This document shows, one piece after another, positions 31,724 to 44,075 of a stretch of 64,000 nt of DNA (position 1 is the first letter of the stretch; every line of letters starts with the position of its first letter). A program made the translations under genes and the position numbers. The notes under the pieces are model-generated. The model was not told where the DNA came from. It made no database searches and worked only from the letters and a program-made list of their open reading frames with translations. The DNA comes from Zygnema cylindricum (taxonomy: Eukaryota > Streptophyta > Zygnematophyceae > Zygnematales > Zygnemataceae), in the NCBI GenBank assembly GCA_037447655.1, contig JBBHKE010001538.1, forward strand, positions 62,001-126,000. Reading direction: 5' to 3'.

Positions 31724-33560
31724 ATATCCTTTTGGTGCTCCTCCTTCCTCCCTCAAACTCCGAAGCAAGAATGGATGGAAGTCTTGGATTTCTTCTCACT
31801 GTCTCATCGGCTCCCCTGTCCATGGAAACCACTTCTTGTCTTGCTTCTTCTATTTCCTCGAAGTCCATAGGAGTATGTGAGGTTTCCGGTGAGTCTCCTG
31901 TATCTTGGATCTCCCCTGAATCTGTAATCACGGTTTCACCCATGTCCCTTTCTGGAACGACCGAGTTCTCCTCACTTTCGGACTCAAATCTGATCTTTAT
32001 CTTCTTTGTATATTTGAAGGGGTCAAATGACTTCCCTTCATCCATGACAACTAAGTGTTTGACCAGAATGATATCTTTCTTTGCTAAGTCATAAACTCTA
32101 TATCCCTTAACATCCTCATCATATCCCACAAAGTATCCAGGTTTTCCCTTAGCATCTAGTTTCCAGTTTTTCTTATCCGTGTCAAGACCGTAAACTTGGC
32201 TATCAAATACTTTAAGGTGTGTGATATCTGGTTTCCATCCAACCCATCTCTCATAAGGTGTCACTCCCTTTACAGCTGAGGTAAGGACTCTATTCTTAAT
32301 GTAGTTGGCAGAATACATTGCTTCTGCCCAAAATCTCTTTCCTATTTTCTTGTTGGCCAACATACTGCGTACACTATCTCCTAGTGTTCGATTCAACCTC
32401 TCAACTACCCCATTTTGTTCCGGGTTATATGGTACAATTTTCTGGTGCTGCACTCCCTCATCTCTCTAATATTCCTCAAACTCGTTAGAAGTATATTCCC
32501 CCCCATTATCACTCCTTATCCTCTTAATGGGGGTTTCATGCAACTTCTCACTCCAAGCTTTATATTCTTTGAAGTAAGTTGATGCTTCAAACTTTGTTTC
32601 CAGAAAGTAGACTCTAGAGTATCTAGACCAGTCATCAGTTATTGTCATCATAAACCTCTTTCCTCCAACCGAAGGTACTTTTGCAGGTCCCCAAATATCT
32701 GTGTGGACCAAATCTAACACTTTCTCACCTCTATATGTGGCGGCTTTGGGAAAGGGAAGTCTGTGAGCCTTACCTTGAGCACAACCACTAGAATCATCCA
32801 TCATTTCATTATCCCCAAACTGAATGCCATCTACTACCACAAGCTTTTTCATTTCCCTTAACCTATCAAAATGCACATGCCCCAACCGCTTATGCCAAAT
32901 CATCACCTTAGGAACACCAACATAGTAAGCATTCTTCGTTTCATTACTCAGGTTAAGCCTCAACATTCCTTGGCTACCCTTATCTGCTGTGAAGTAAACT
33001 TCATCCCCATACTTAGCTGTAAAGACTCCCTTTCTAGTGAAGGTATCAAACTCTTTGTCATCCAACACAGACGTAGAGACAAGATTTTTACTCAGCTGAG
33101 GAATGTAAAGTACATCTGAGAATGTAAGTATAGAAGTCTTACCCTCCACTAAGACTTTCAGATCTACTGATCCCACTAGATCTGTAGTAACCACTCTCCC
33201 ATCCCCATACTCTATCTCTACAGTAGGAATCTTTCTTAACTTAGTGAAGAGTTCTTTATCACGACACATATGCATGGATGCACCTGAGTCGATGATCCAT
33301 CCTTTTTGTGGAGCTTCCGGGATTGCTCGAAGGGCACACTTCTGCCTCCGAGGAATCTCCTTCTCCTCCAGACTCTCGTCAAGAAGAAGCTCCCCATTCT
33401 CCTCAAAGGACTCATCCTCGCTTTCTCCTAAAACTTTTGTAACCACAAGTGCCCTTTTCTTCCCTCCGGAAGAACCCCCTCCACGGTTCTCTTGGAGCCT
33501 AGCTTTGATAGCTTGACACAATCTGTGATAAAGTATCCCGACTTTTTGCAATAATGACAA
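31692..33560 (-). pseudogene. Copia protease-integrase (family 1), truncated
   Basis: Two long frames. 32466-33560 has WIIDSGASMHMC (protease), WHKRLGHVHFDRLREMKK (GAG-pre-integrase), VHTDIWGPAKVPS, TDDWSRYSRVYF and RSDNGGEYTS. 31692-32453 continues with PYNPEQNGVVERLNRTL and FVGYDEDVKGYRVYDL. The catalytic triad of integrase is intact. One stop separates the frames, and the pol frame ends at the deletion junction where RT should begin. This is the best preserved pol of family 1 in the window. Confidence 0.9.
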
Positions 33561-34407
33561 AGACCCTTTGGGGGCCTGTGTCCCCCAAAATGATCTTTTT
33601 CCCCTCTATAAGGTTTCTTCGGGTCCTTCCCCCATCGGTCCCCTCCTGCTGCTAGAGCCTGAATGCTCTTTCCTACTCTCCTAATCTCCATTGTGTTTTC
33701 CTACACAAGTATCATCTTGACTACTGTGTTCCATTTCCATGAACTATCAAGCATTCCCTGTACTCAGTACACTATGTTTCGAACTCATTTGGTAATTTCA
33801 TGATAAGGGTGTTAACTTTCATTTTCATTGTACGTGTCCACCCGACACTTTCCATTTCCATATACAAACAAGAAAGATCATTACAGTAATCTAACATGTT
33901 TCCTCCTTTGTAAGTGTAACTCACTAGCTTTTGCTCAGCCAACAAGAGCTCCTGAATAGTTCCAGCTCTATAAATCTCCACCAAACTCACCCACAAATCC
34001 TCGGCCTTGTATATGTGAAGATGAGGAGTGGCCAAACCTTGAGTGAGGTGCCTCAGAATGAAGTTCTTGGCAACCATGTTTACATCCTTCCACATTTGAG
34101 TATCGTTCTCCACGGTCTTCATGGTCGTCGCTCCCGATACTGTGGCAATAGGAGTGAGGGGTGTGTTCTTCTCTTTCCCTTTTTCGGACACACTAGTGTC
34201 CCCATCATTTGCCTCCTCCGCTGAGGCAGCCGTTGTTGCAGAAAACCTTACTCCCCCAAATCTTGGTGGAGTTCCCGAAGGTGGACGTTTCACTTGTCCA
34301 CTGACGATACCCCAGTATCATTTGTCACACAAAGCTCGAATCATCATGGCTTCCCAATAGATGAACCCAGATCCATTGAAGGTGGGCACCCTAGAGGGTG
34401 GGCCCAT
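33561..34407 (-). pseudogene. Copia gag (family 1)
   Basis: On the minus strand, the ATG at 34405-34407 opens GPPSRVPTFNGSGFIYWEAM, followed by a UBN2-type core (33772-34293: KDVNMVAKNFILRHLTQGL, DLWVSLVEIYRAGTIQELLL, YKGGNMLDYCNDL). A single CCHC knuckle (LCHYCKKSGYFITDCVKL) lies at about 33540-33580. A few shifts interrupt it. The start codon is only 4 bases from the LTR. Confidence 0.85.
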
Positions 34408-34411
34408 AACC

Positions 34412-35462
34412 TGCAATTCTATGTCCTCCATTGGACTACAGAATACAGGAAGCCTCTAGATAGTGTTTAACTAACCCACTTTAAGCCACAACCACTTCTG
34501 CCCAAGAAGGTAAACTGACCGTTTGACTGCACCCTTGTGCAGCTTGGACTCCCCTGAGTCCGTAGCAAAAAAAATCACTCAAAACGGCCAACCAGCCGAT
34601 AAGTTATAGGGTGGCAAAGATGCCAATTTATATAAACTCTGAGAGAGAGAGGACTATCTACCTAAATTTTCCTAAGTCCTAGTTTTTCCTAATTCCCTCT
34701 CACAGCTCCTATCTACTGCCTGTATGAACCAATCACAAAACTGTATAGTACAAAAAAGTACTACTGCCGATGTACTTTCTGTACGGCCTCTGTACGACAA
34801 GGCCATTAAGTGGACGCGTGTCCACTTTCCACTCGTCCGTACGTTCATCGGAATTCCCGCGACCGAATGATGTCTTCCCATGTGGCGCTAGGTCATGCCA
34901 CGTCACTAAATGCCAAAATGATCATTCCGGGATTTCGGCGATGATGTGCGCCGTTAGATTTGACGCGAAATTCAATCTCGGCCTTAATAAATACTTGCGC
35001 GATATTTGTTTCGCTGTCGAAACAAAATGCGCGATATCCATTTCAAACAAGTACAGTACTTCGTATTTTGTAGAACTGTATCTATGCGTGGCGTTAAGAG
35101 TTTCAGTTAAATGAATCTAGTACATTACAATAGTGTAAATAGTAATGAAACCCTATATCTCCTAACAGACTTCTACGACAGACTGGTTAGAGCTAACGGC
35201 TACGCCGCGCTCTGCCGGTCGGGTGTTCGAGTCTTGCCGGACTCAACCTTTTGTTGAGAGTGGCTTAAGCCACTCTTTAGTCCTTCCTATGGAGTTGAGG
35301 CAGCCATGGCTCCATTGCTCTCTCTCTCTCTCCTTCAGTGACTACAACAAGTATGGGGGCGAGAGAGAGAGAAGAGATAGAGACAGGCTGCCTACATTTT
35401 CTTTTCATGTTTTCTAATAAATTTAGACCTAGAAAATATACTAAAAACTACTTATTTCAACA
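34412..35462 (-). repeat. 5' LTR of copia family 1
   Basis: It begins TGCAATTCT and ends TTTCAACA on the + strand (TG...CA), 1051 bp, and is homologous to 3105-4172, 38551-39723 and 44076-45120. The tRNA-like module is at 35190-35240: TGGTTAGAGCTAACGG, and B-box-like GTGTTCGAGTC at 35223-35233. Short open frames within it are not genes. Confidence 0.88.
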
Positions 35463-35467
35463 ATACT

Positions 35468-36685
35468 TTGAGTGGTACCACGTGGGTTTTGACCGGATAC
35501 TCAAAATCTTTAAAAAATCTTCACACCGACAAATTTCACTTCAAATCTTCACTTGCGTACTAAGTTCATGCGTACCAGGTGATAATACGATTGAAATTTT
35601 ATACTTTCTGCAAACGTAGGTCTTTTACGCCAGCTCATTTTTTAGATTTCCTATTTCGAACATGACAAAAATCTTTTGCTGGAAATAGTGTGACGAAAGG
35701 AATTGCGCGACGAAGGACCGTTTTGAGATTACATTTTTTAAATTTTAGTTGCATTTTGAAAAGTACATACCATGTGCAAATTTCGTCAATTTTCGTTGGT
35801 TTTCCATCATGACACGTAGCTTTTTTGTCCAGCGTGTCACTATTAATTATCTTCTGTATCTGCCAACCCACCTCTTACAACCCACCTCTTACAGGTACGT
35901 TGGCAGCTAAAGAGAAAAGTGAAGAGAACGCTTCGCGGATGAACATCCCACGGTCAATTTTACCTCCCAGACCTTCGGAGAGTATTGGCAAGATTCTCTG
36001 TAATGTATGTTTTCGTATAAAAACAAAATAAGCGGTACGTTCTGTTACGGATAGTCGCGGATTTCTGTAAACTACCCCAGTTTTTGTCTGATGGAACTTG
36101 GCCCTTAGACGCAAATTAGGGAGCGAAGCAAACTGAAATGACTCCAAACGAAAGAACTAGAATTAGTATACTGTACGTAAAACGTTACTCGCACGAAACG
36201 AAACCACCGTGAATCGCTTATAGTGTTTATGTTTTTTTGGCTGCATAAAATATCTTTTCCCTGTGCACACTTGTCGGATTGAAAATCTGACGGTTTCCGA
36301 TTGAAAGACAAGGTTTTCACCTCCCGATTGGTGGTCTCCAATCATGAATAAGACACGTGTGTATGTGCTAAACGAAACCTGTTTTGTCCTTCAACACACA
36401 AAAAAAACCGAGTACACGAAACGTACACGGGAAAAGTACAAATAAAAAGTACAAACGAAGCTAAACGAAACCAAATAAGCGACATGCCGCGCTATAAAAT
36501 GAAGCCACACTATATACGAACCATCATTACAACATTTCAACATTGACATTGACATTGACATTGGCATCAATTCTGACATTGCAAGTCTTAGAATTTTCTT
36601 GTTGAGGACATATGCGGGTTACCATGCGTATTGCATGGCATCGGGAAACAATCATTCATCGCATTGGATTGCTAAGTCCCATCGT
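35468..36685. other. Intergenic DNA
   Basis: No recognised gene or element. A short ACATTG hexamer repeat lies at 36536-36562. GTACA/GTACG words are frequent near 36410-36455. Confidence 0.4.
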
Positions 36686-36869
36686 CAGAGGTAACAATCA
36701 AGTACTCGAATCTGGCCATACCCGATTTTTTTGTTTTTTCTTTTGTTTTTGAATCACCCAGCCGAATCAAGCTGGCCCGCAAAATTTGGCACCCAATCCG
36801 TTTCGGTACTGACTCGGCCGTCCAGGTACGGATTCGGGTACGAATTTGGGTACCCGATTGCAACCTCTG
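36686..36869. mobile_element. Small inverted-repeat element (hAT-like MITE)
   Basis: It starts CAGAGGTAACAATCAAGTAC and ends with the complement of CAGAGGTTGCAATCGGGTAC: imperfect terminal repeats of about 26 bp. It is flanked by CCCATCGT and CCTATTGT, an 8-bp target duplication with two transitions. It is 184 bp with no coding capacity. Confidence 0.65.
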
Positions 36870-37098
36870 CCTATTGTAAACATCGTAAGTTTTGCGTCGA
36901 TACATTGGTATCGATATTTAGCGATGCGAAATGTCCTTCTCACATCGCTAGTCGATATAGCGTAAGGACAGAGGTTGAAAAAGTCAAAAATTTAGATACC
37001 CGAAACCGACAATATTTTTTATTTCAAAATGTGAACACCTGAAACTCGGCCGGGTTATGTCACGCTCCTAAACTGTTACTTGGTACCCGATCCCTTGA

Positions 37099-37262
37099 CA
37101 GAGGTAGCAATCGGGTACCCAAATCCGTACCATATTCGTACCATATCCGTACTCGACCGCCTGTGTCGGATCCGAAACGGATAAGGGTGCAGAATTTTGA
37201 GGGCCGGCCGTATTCGGCGGGGTGATACAAAAAAATAAAAAAAATGGGTACGGTCGGGTAAG
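37099..37262. mobile_element. Second copy of the CAGAGGT element, inverted and truncated
   Basis: CAGAGGTAGCAATCGGGTAC and the next 110 bases match the right half of 36686-36869 in inverse orientation (including CCGTTTCGG, CGGCCG and GGGTGAT words). The far terminal repeat is missing. With the first copy it forms an inverted repeat with arms of about 115 bp and a 230-bp spacer. Confidence 0.6.
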
Positions 37263-38545
37263 CAAAAAAAGAAAATAAAATTAAGGTTTTGTAGGTACAT
37301 TGCGCTACAGTACAATACTATACTTGTACTATACACCGCGAATCGTACTTAGTGTCAAAGTTTAAATAGTGTTGAAGAAAATATACAGGCATTGATTCTA
37401 ATTAGGATTTTGAAAGTTAAAAAAAAAAATGTATGTTAATTTCGGCGTTTACACTTATTTGGGAACAGCAAAAACAGAACATTATCCGTATGATTAAATT
37501 TGGGAACAACAAAAATGGAACATTATCCGTATGATTGTCTACATTTATATATGTATTTGTACAAAATATTAAAAAATGTACGACATCGCCAAATTAAGTA
37601 TCCGTACCAGAAAGCCTAATTTACGGAGGTTATGTGTCAACGCAATACCGAGAAACGTAAAATTTAATTTCAGTGTTTTCCTGTTTAACATTAACGGAAT
37701 GGCTATTGCGCCGCGCCGTTTCTTCGTGTAAGTTGGACGCATGTACGTTGTTATGTTGTCCATGTCTTATGTATTCTAATAACGTCACTTTTGGGTAGCT
37801 TTATTAGAGTTAAGTATGTTAATATGTGTCTTAATTGTAATAAGTGTATTCCCTCGTTTGTCTTTCAAACATGTGACCTGTATTATCGTCAATGTTGTCC
37901 TGTATTAGAGTAAATGTTCACACTAAAATGAACCAAAAAGTACATACTTACCAACCAAATGATCAATCACGTAACGTGATTGGTCGCCCAAAATTACACG
38001 TGTCCAAATTTTTATCCACGCAAACATTATGGGATTTCAACAATGCAAAAAGACACGCCTGTCTTGCCCGTTACATTTCCAAGAAAAACCTATATATTCA
38101 GTGAGCTGCCCTGTTTTACCACGCCTCTTTCATGAAAAACGTCCATTGTCAGCCACGTTCATACTCCCACGCTGAAAACTGAAGCAAACTTTAAAACTTT
38201 CCCGCTAATCGAGATATTTGAGTGTGAAACATAATATTTGATTTAATTTTTTGAATGTTCAAACTTTGGCGAATGTTTTCCCTCCTTTTTTTCAAAAGAG
38301 CTTCCCTTCCCTTCCTATATATACTCGTAGTTAACTCTAATAATGGTACTATTTTCTCTCCTTTTGCATCTACCTTTGTTGTTGCATATTTCATTTGTAA
38401 CTTCACATTAATCTTTGACCGATAGCCGTGGTTATTTTGAGAAAATATGTGGCCCATTACCACCTTTTTTGCGGCAAAAACTAGAGTTGCGGCAAAAAAT
38501 TTCCCACCTCCGGTTGAAAAATAGATTGAGTGGAGCGCGAGAGAG
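37263..38545. other. Intergenic DNA
   Basis: AT-rich, with a tandem GGGAACARCAAAAAYRGAAC word near 37460 and 37500. No recognised gene. Confidence 0.4.
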
Positions 38546-38550
38546 GAAGA

Positions 38551-39723
38551 TGTAGAAATTGATAGTTCTTTTAGTATTTTCTAGGTCTAAAATATAATGT
38601 AGAAAAGAAGTCAAGGTAACATGCCTCTAACTCCTCTCTTCAACTCCCACACTTGTTGCAATCACTAAAAGTTGAAAAGGAAGCTAGAGCCATGGCTGCT
38701 TATGCTATCCAGAGATTTACCGGTAGTAGATTAGTTGATTTACTAAAAGAGTACCTGTCGGAACCAGGATTTGATCCTCATACCTACCTTCCGTCAAACT
38801 GGCGATAGCCAATAGCTTTAGCCGTTTAGTCTAAGACTAGTGTTAGGTCATATACGGTTTGATCAATCTATAAATGTTTCCACGTCGACTAATTCATTTA
38901 ACGGTAACTATTTACTAGATACATAGATTCCGGTATATAAAATACGGATTAAGGTACGGAGAAGAATCAAGTACCGCGCATTTGTTTCGATAGTGAAATG
39001 AATACCGCCCATTTATTTATGGCGGCTAAGATTGAAATCTGCATTTAATCGGACAGCAGGAATGAATGCCGAGATCACGGAAGAGGATTTTGGCGGTTTG
39101 TGGTCATGGCCACATCGGATGAAACGTGGCACCATGACATTAGATTTTGGCATCTCTAGGGATTACAGAAGCAAATCCGGATATGCCACGTGTCGACTTT
39201 TTAGCCATGTCGTACAATGTCTGTACAGAAAAGAACACCAGCACCTGTACCTTTCTGTACGACACAGTAATATGATTGGTGCTGTACGTCAGTAGATAGA
39301 GTTTTAGAGAGAGATAGGACTTAGAAAATATGGTAGATAGGACCCTCTCTCCAAGAGAGCTTCTATACAAAAGGTCAACTTTGACCCTCCATAACTTACT
39401 GCTCAATGAGCAAATTCAGAGATTCTTTTTGCTATCGACTCACGGGAGTCTTGCCTTCACAAAGGTAAAGGTGGTCAGAGTTTTTGTCTGCAGGGTGGGA
39501 TTTATTCTTGCTGAAACACAAAGGGGTCAGGGATATCTTAAAAATTCAGAGATTCTTTTTGCTATCGACTCAGGGGAGTCTTCCTTCACAAAGGTGAAGG
39601 TGGTCAGAGTTTTTGTCTGCGGGGTGGGAGTTATTCTTGCTGAAACACAAAAGGGTCAGGGATATCTTAAAAGCTTCTTGCAAGCTGCCCTTTTTGAGGA
39701 CCTATGGAGGTCTCAGAGTTCCA
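38551..39723 (+). repeat. 5' LTR of copia family 1 (1173 bp)
   Basis: It starts TGTAGAAATTGATAG and ends AGAGTTCCA. It is longer than the partner LTR because a 128-bp unit (from AAATTCAGAGATTCTTTTTG through GGGATATCTTAAA) occurs twice, at about 39410-39540 and 39541-39668. The antisense tRNA-like module lies at about 38760-38830 (B-box complement within ACCAGGATTTGATCCTC). Confidence 0.9.
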
Positions 39724-39727
39724 CGTT

Positions 39728-40676
39728 ATGGGCAAACCCTCTAGGGTACCCATCTTTAATGGAACTGGCTTCATATACTGGGAAAGTATGATGACAGGAG
39801 CTCTATGCGAAAAAAGGTTTTGGAAGATAGTGAGTGGACAAGTAGGCCGTTCATCAAGTCTTGGCATCCCTCCAGGGATTAGAGGAGGCAGATTCACTAG
39901 AAAAAGCCAATCCATCTCCAACAGAGGAGACAAAGGAAGGGGAGGTGGTAGACAAAGGAAAGGAGAAGGAGACAACCACACCAATAGCAATTGGTTCAGC
40001 ATTCATGTCACCTATTCCGAGCAATGAGGAGAATGATAGTGATACCTAGGACTTCAACAATATGGCGACAAAGCACTTCATTCTCCGCCATCTTACTCAA
40101 GGGCTTGCATCTCCTCATTTGCAGGTAAAGAGGGCACCCGATCTTTGGGTGGCTCTCATAGAGATGTACCGAAGTGGTACGATTCAGCAACAACAGTTGG
40201 CTGATCAGAAAATTAAGGATTATGTATACAAAGGGGGGAAGATGTTGGATTTTTGCAATGAGCTTCCTACACTTTTTATAGAATTAGAGAGTGCTGGAAA
40301 AGTATTTAGTGAAAATGAAAAGGTTCATTGTTTATTGATGAAGTTACCCGATGAGTTTGAGAACATAGTCATAATCGTGTGCAGGACTTGGGGGACTCAA
40401 GGTGGATATGGAACTCAGTGGTAGGGATGATTCTCGTTCAAGGGAATACGATTGAGATTCGAAGGGGAGGAAAGAGTGGGCAAACATTGGCAGCTGGGAC
40501 CGATTGGAGGAACAATGATTCCAATAAATAGGTTGGAAATTATTGAAGGGAGGGGCATTAAAATCAGACTGAGGAGTTCGGACCAAGAACTCCCAAGGGT
40601 TTCTGCCATTTTTGTAAGAAACCAAAGCACTATATGGCTGAATGCACTAAGTTAACCGAGTTGCAGTTAAAATAAG
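39728..40676 (+). pseudogene. Copia gag (family 1)
   Basis: ATG at 39728 opens GKPSRVPIFNGTGFIYWESM and KRFWKIVSGQV. After a frameshift near 39860 the frame 39861-40049 continues, then after another break 40062-40424 carries the UBN2-type core ATKHFILRHLTQGLASPHLQ, DLWVALIEMYRSGTIQ and YKGGKMLDFCNEL. A degenerate CCHC knuckle (CHFCKKPKHYMAEC) lies at about 40605-40650. Confidence 0.85.
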
Positions 40677-40768
40677 GGCAAACCAGTCAACCCACCGAAA
40701 GGGAAGAAAAGGCCCTTGTAACACAGGAACATGAGGCGGAATCCGAGGAAGAAGACGATGAACTCTTA

Positions 40769-41944
40769 TTGGATGAGGGGTACGAAGCGAAAAACGAGGT
40801 CGAAATTCCACGAAAGCATAAATGTGCTTTCGGTGGATTGAAAGGTGAAGCACGCTGGATTGTAAACTCGGGTGCATCCATGCGCATGTGTAAAGATAAA
40901 CACCTATTCACTAAGATAAGAAAGATTCCCACAGTAGAGATAAAGTACGGGGATGGGAGGATAGTCACTAATACTCTTGTAGGATCGGTAGATCTAAAAG
41001 TGTTAGTAGAAGGAAAGACCTCCATAGTTACATTCTCCGATGTATTGTTTATTCCGGAGGTGAACAAAAACCTCATCTCTACGTCTGTATTAGATGATAA
41101 GGATTTTGATAGTTACACTAGGAAAGGAGTCTTTACTGCTAGTTTTGAGGAGGAAGTTTATGTCACTGCAAAAAAAGGTAGCCAAGGGATGTTTAGGCTG
41201 ATTTTAAGCAATGAAAAGAAGAAACTTTATTATGATGTTGTTCATGATATAATGTTGTGGCATAAGAGGCTTGGGCATGTGAATCTAGTTAAGTTAAGAG
41301 AGATGAAAAAGATGGGAGTGGTGGAAGGAACTCAATTTGGTGGAAGTGAGAATCTAAGTGATTGTAGTGGATGTGCTCAAGGTAAAGCACACAGGTTACC
41401 CTTCCCAAAAACAACCACTTATAGGGGACAAAAGATTCTAGATTTAGTACACACAGGTATTTGGGGGACGGCCAGAGTGCCATCACCCGGGGGGAAGAGA
41501 TTTATGATGACTATCACTGATGATTGGTCTTGGTATTCCAAGGTGTATTTTTTGAAAAACAAGTCAGAAGCTCACGAATGTTTTAGACAATATAAAGCAT
41601 AGAGTGAAAAACTCCATGAAACTCCAATCAAGAGAGTAAGGAGTGACAATGGTGGGGAGTATACTTCTAACCAGTTTGAGGGTTTTCTGAGGGAAGATGG
41701 AGTCCAACACCAAAAGACAATTCCAAAAACCCGGAATAGAATGGGGTAGCTGAAAGGTTAAATAGAACACTAAGTGATAGTGCTAGAAGTATGTTGTCCG
41801 ATAAGAAGATAAGAAAAAGGTTTCGGGCAGAAGCAATGAACTGTGCTAATCAACTCAAAATTAGAGTTCTTACTTCAGATATAAAAGGTCAAACACCTTA
41901 TGAGAGATGGACCGGCCAAAACCAAACATATCTCACTTAAAGGT
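40769..41944 (+). pseudogene. Copia protease and integrase (family 1), catalytic residues lost
   Basis: The protease core reads WIVNSGASMRMC, with Asn in place of the catalytic Asp (about 40858-40893). GAG-pre-integrase reads WHKRLGHVNLVKLREMKK. Integrase reads VHTGIWGTARVPS, with Gly replacing the first catalytic Asp, then TDDWSWYSKVYF and, past a stop near 41600, RSDNGGEYTSNQF. More breaks follow after 41700. The element could not supply active protease or integrase. Confidence 0.9.
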
Positions 41945-42107
41945 TTTCGGCAGTCAAGTGCTCAGTCTAGATACAGATCGGTCTAATTCGAAGCTAGATC
42001 CTAAAGGAAAACCGGGGTACTTTTGAGAAAATGTTGAGGATGTTAAAGGATATAGAGTTTATGATCTAAAAAGGGAAGATATAATCTTAGTAAAGCATCT
42101 AGTAGTC

Positions 42108-43223
42108 ATGGATGGAGAAATGTTTGTGGATCCCTTCAAATATACAAAGTCAGTAAAAATCAGATTTGAGTCAGAAAATTCCGATGACTTTGACCTTCCT
42201 AACTATCCAGGTTTTAGAGAAGATGACATTCTTACAGGTACAAATCAGACCGAAAAGGACTCGGTTGCGGAAACTCTAGTGACAACTCTACCCAAATCGG
42301 AAGACGTGGTGGAATTTGATTCGGAATCAAGGGACAGGGGAGAAGCCGAGATTGTTCGAAAGAACCCACGAGAACCATCTATTCCGGCCACAAATTTTTA
42401 GGGAGGAAGGAGAAGTAGCAAAAGGTTGCAAGAAAAACAGGTTAATAACAAGGTAACAAAACTATCTCATCAAGATGAACCTCAGACTTACGGAGAGGCG
42501 ATGACTTGTTTAGAGAGGAACCGGTGAAAGACAACCTTCAGTGAGGAGATGGCCTCAATTATGGCAGCCGATACTTGGGAGTTGGTGGATTGTCCACCTA
42601 AACGAAATCCAATCGGATGTAAGTGGGTGTTCAAATTAAAAATGAACCCAGATAACACCATTGAGCGTTACAAAGCCCGGTTAGTGGCAAAAAGATTAAC
42701 ACAGAAAAAAGGAACCGACTACGAGGAAACCTTTGCCTCGGTCGTCAAATTTCCCTCCGTTTGCATACTTCTCAGTCTGGCAAGAGCTAAAGACATCGAG
42801 GTGCATCAGATGAACATCAAGACAACCTTCTTGCATGGAGAATTGGAAGAGGAGATCTTCATGCGACAACCTGAAGGATTTGTGGAGGAAGGAGAGGAGA
42901 GTAAGGTACGCCGGCTAATTAAATCTCTTTATGGTTTGAAACAGGCGCCTCGACAGTGGAATAAGAAGCTTGATGAGTTTCTTACCGGTCTAGGATATAT
43001 TCGGATCAGCTCATATCACTCAATCTATGTTTTTGAAGATGAGGAAAGTGTTATTTTTATTGCAATTTATGTTGATGATTTGCTTGTTTTAAATAAATCA
43101 ATGGAAAAAATTAATAAATTGAAAATCTGTCTTAAAGGGAGATTTGAGATGAAGGATATGGGGGAGGCAAGATATATTTTGGGAATTCAAGTAGAAAGAG
43201 ACCGAGAAAGAAAGATTATATGA
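42108..43223 (+). pseudogene. Copia integrase C-terminus and reverse transcriptase (family 1)
   Basis: 42108-42401 is the spacer after integrase (DPFKYTKSVKIRFESENSDD). 42549-43223 is the RVT_2 domain: [57 protein letters not shown], and an intact IYVDDLLVL catalytic box. Stops near 42400 and 42527 separate the two. Confidence 0.9.
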
Positions 43224-43250
43224 TTAACTTCAAAGGAAGCAATAGGGAAC

Positions 43251-43960
43251 ATGTTCGAAAACTTTCAGATGGATAAGGCTAATAGTTGTACAACTCCAAT
43301 GGAGTTAAAGAAGGGAAGTGAGGGGAGTGAGGAAGAAAGAGTCATAGTCTTAGACAAGGAATTAAGTCCCGAAGAACAGAAGTTCATGCAGACTATTCCT
43401 TACAGGCAAGTAGTGGGAAGCCTAAACTATTTTATGAATTGTACCCAACCGGATTTAGCTGCAGCTATAGGAGTGTTGAGTAGAAGTCTAAATGCTCCCA
43501 CAAAGAGGGATTGGGAGGCGGCTAAGAGAGTCCTTAGATATTTGATAGGAAATAAGAATTTATGGTTGCATTTGGGTGGGGAGAATACTAACATCACTAC
43601 TTGGAGTGATGCGAGTTATAATGATGCTCCGATGAGGAGATGTATTTCTAGATATGTACTATATGAGGGTGATGGGGCCTGTTGTTAGAGTAGTAAACAA
43701 CAAAAGATTATTGCTTAGTCCACCATGGAGGCTCAGTATATGGCCTCTTGCTCTGCTGTAAAAGAATTGATGTGGGTCATGTCTTTGCTTGGTCAGCTTG
43801 GTTACCTTAAGTGTGTTGTGCATAATTTTTTTTGTGATAATCAGGCAGCAATCGCTATTCTGCCAATCCTAGACAGCATTTTAAAGCCAAACACATGGAT
43901 ATTAAACTCAGCTTTGTTAGAGAGAAAGTTGAAAACAAAATAATCAGTTTAGAGTATCAA
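43251..43960 (+). pseudogene. Copia RNase H (family 1)
   Basis: 43251-43688 carries PMELKKGSEGSEEE, YRQVVGSLNYFMNCTQPD and KRVLRYLIGNKNLWLHLGG. 43725-43943 carries MEAQYMASCSAVKELMWV and NFFCDNQAAIAI. Stops interrupt it near 43686 and 43717. It ends a little before the polypurine tract (AAAATAAAGGGAG, 44063-44075). Confidence 0.88.
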
Positions 43961-44075
43961 CCAGATGACGAGTTGGTAGCAGATATGATGACCAAGCTTG
44001 TGCCTTCCCCTAAGCTAATTTTCTGCAAGGAGAAGTGTGGCCTGGAATTAAAGAGTGACTAGAAAATAAAGGGAG

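Larger units (their letters stand above)
31391..35462 (-). mobile_element. Copia element of family 1 with a large internal deletion
   Basis: It is flanked by the 5-bp target duplication ATACT (31386-31390 and 35463-35467). It has a complete 5' LTR (34412-35462), gag, protease and integrase, but the 3' side passes straight from the end of integrase into a 333-bp LTR stub at about 31723. RT, RNase H and most of the 3' LTR are deleted. Because the target duplication survives, the loss followed insertion. Confidence 0.88.
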
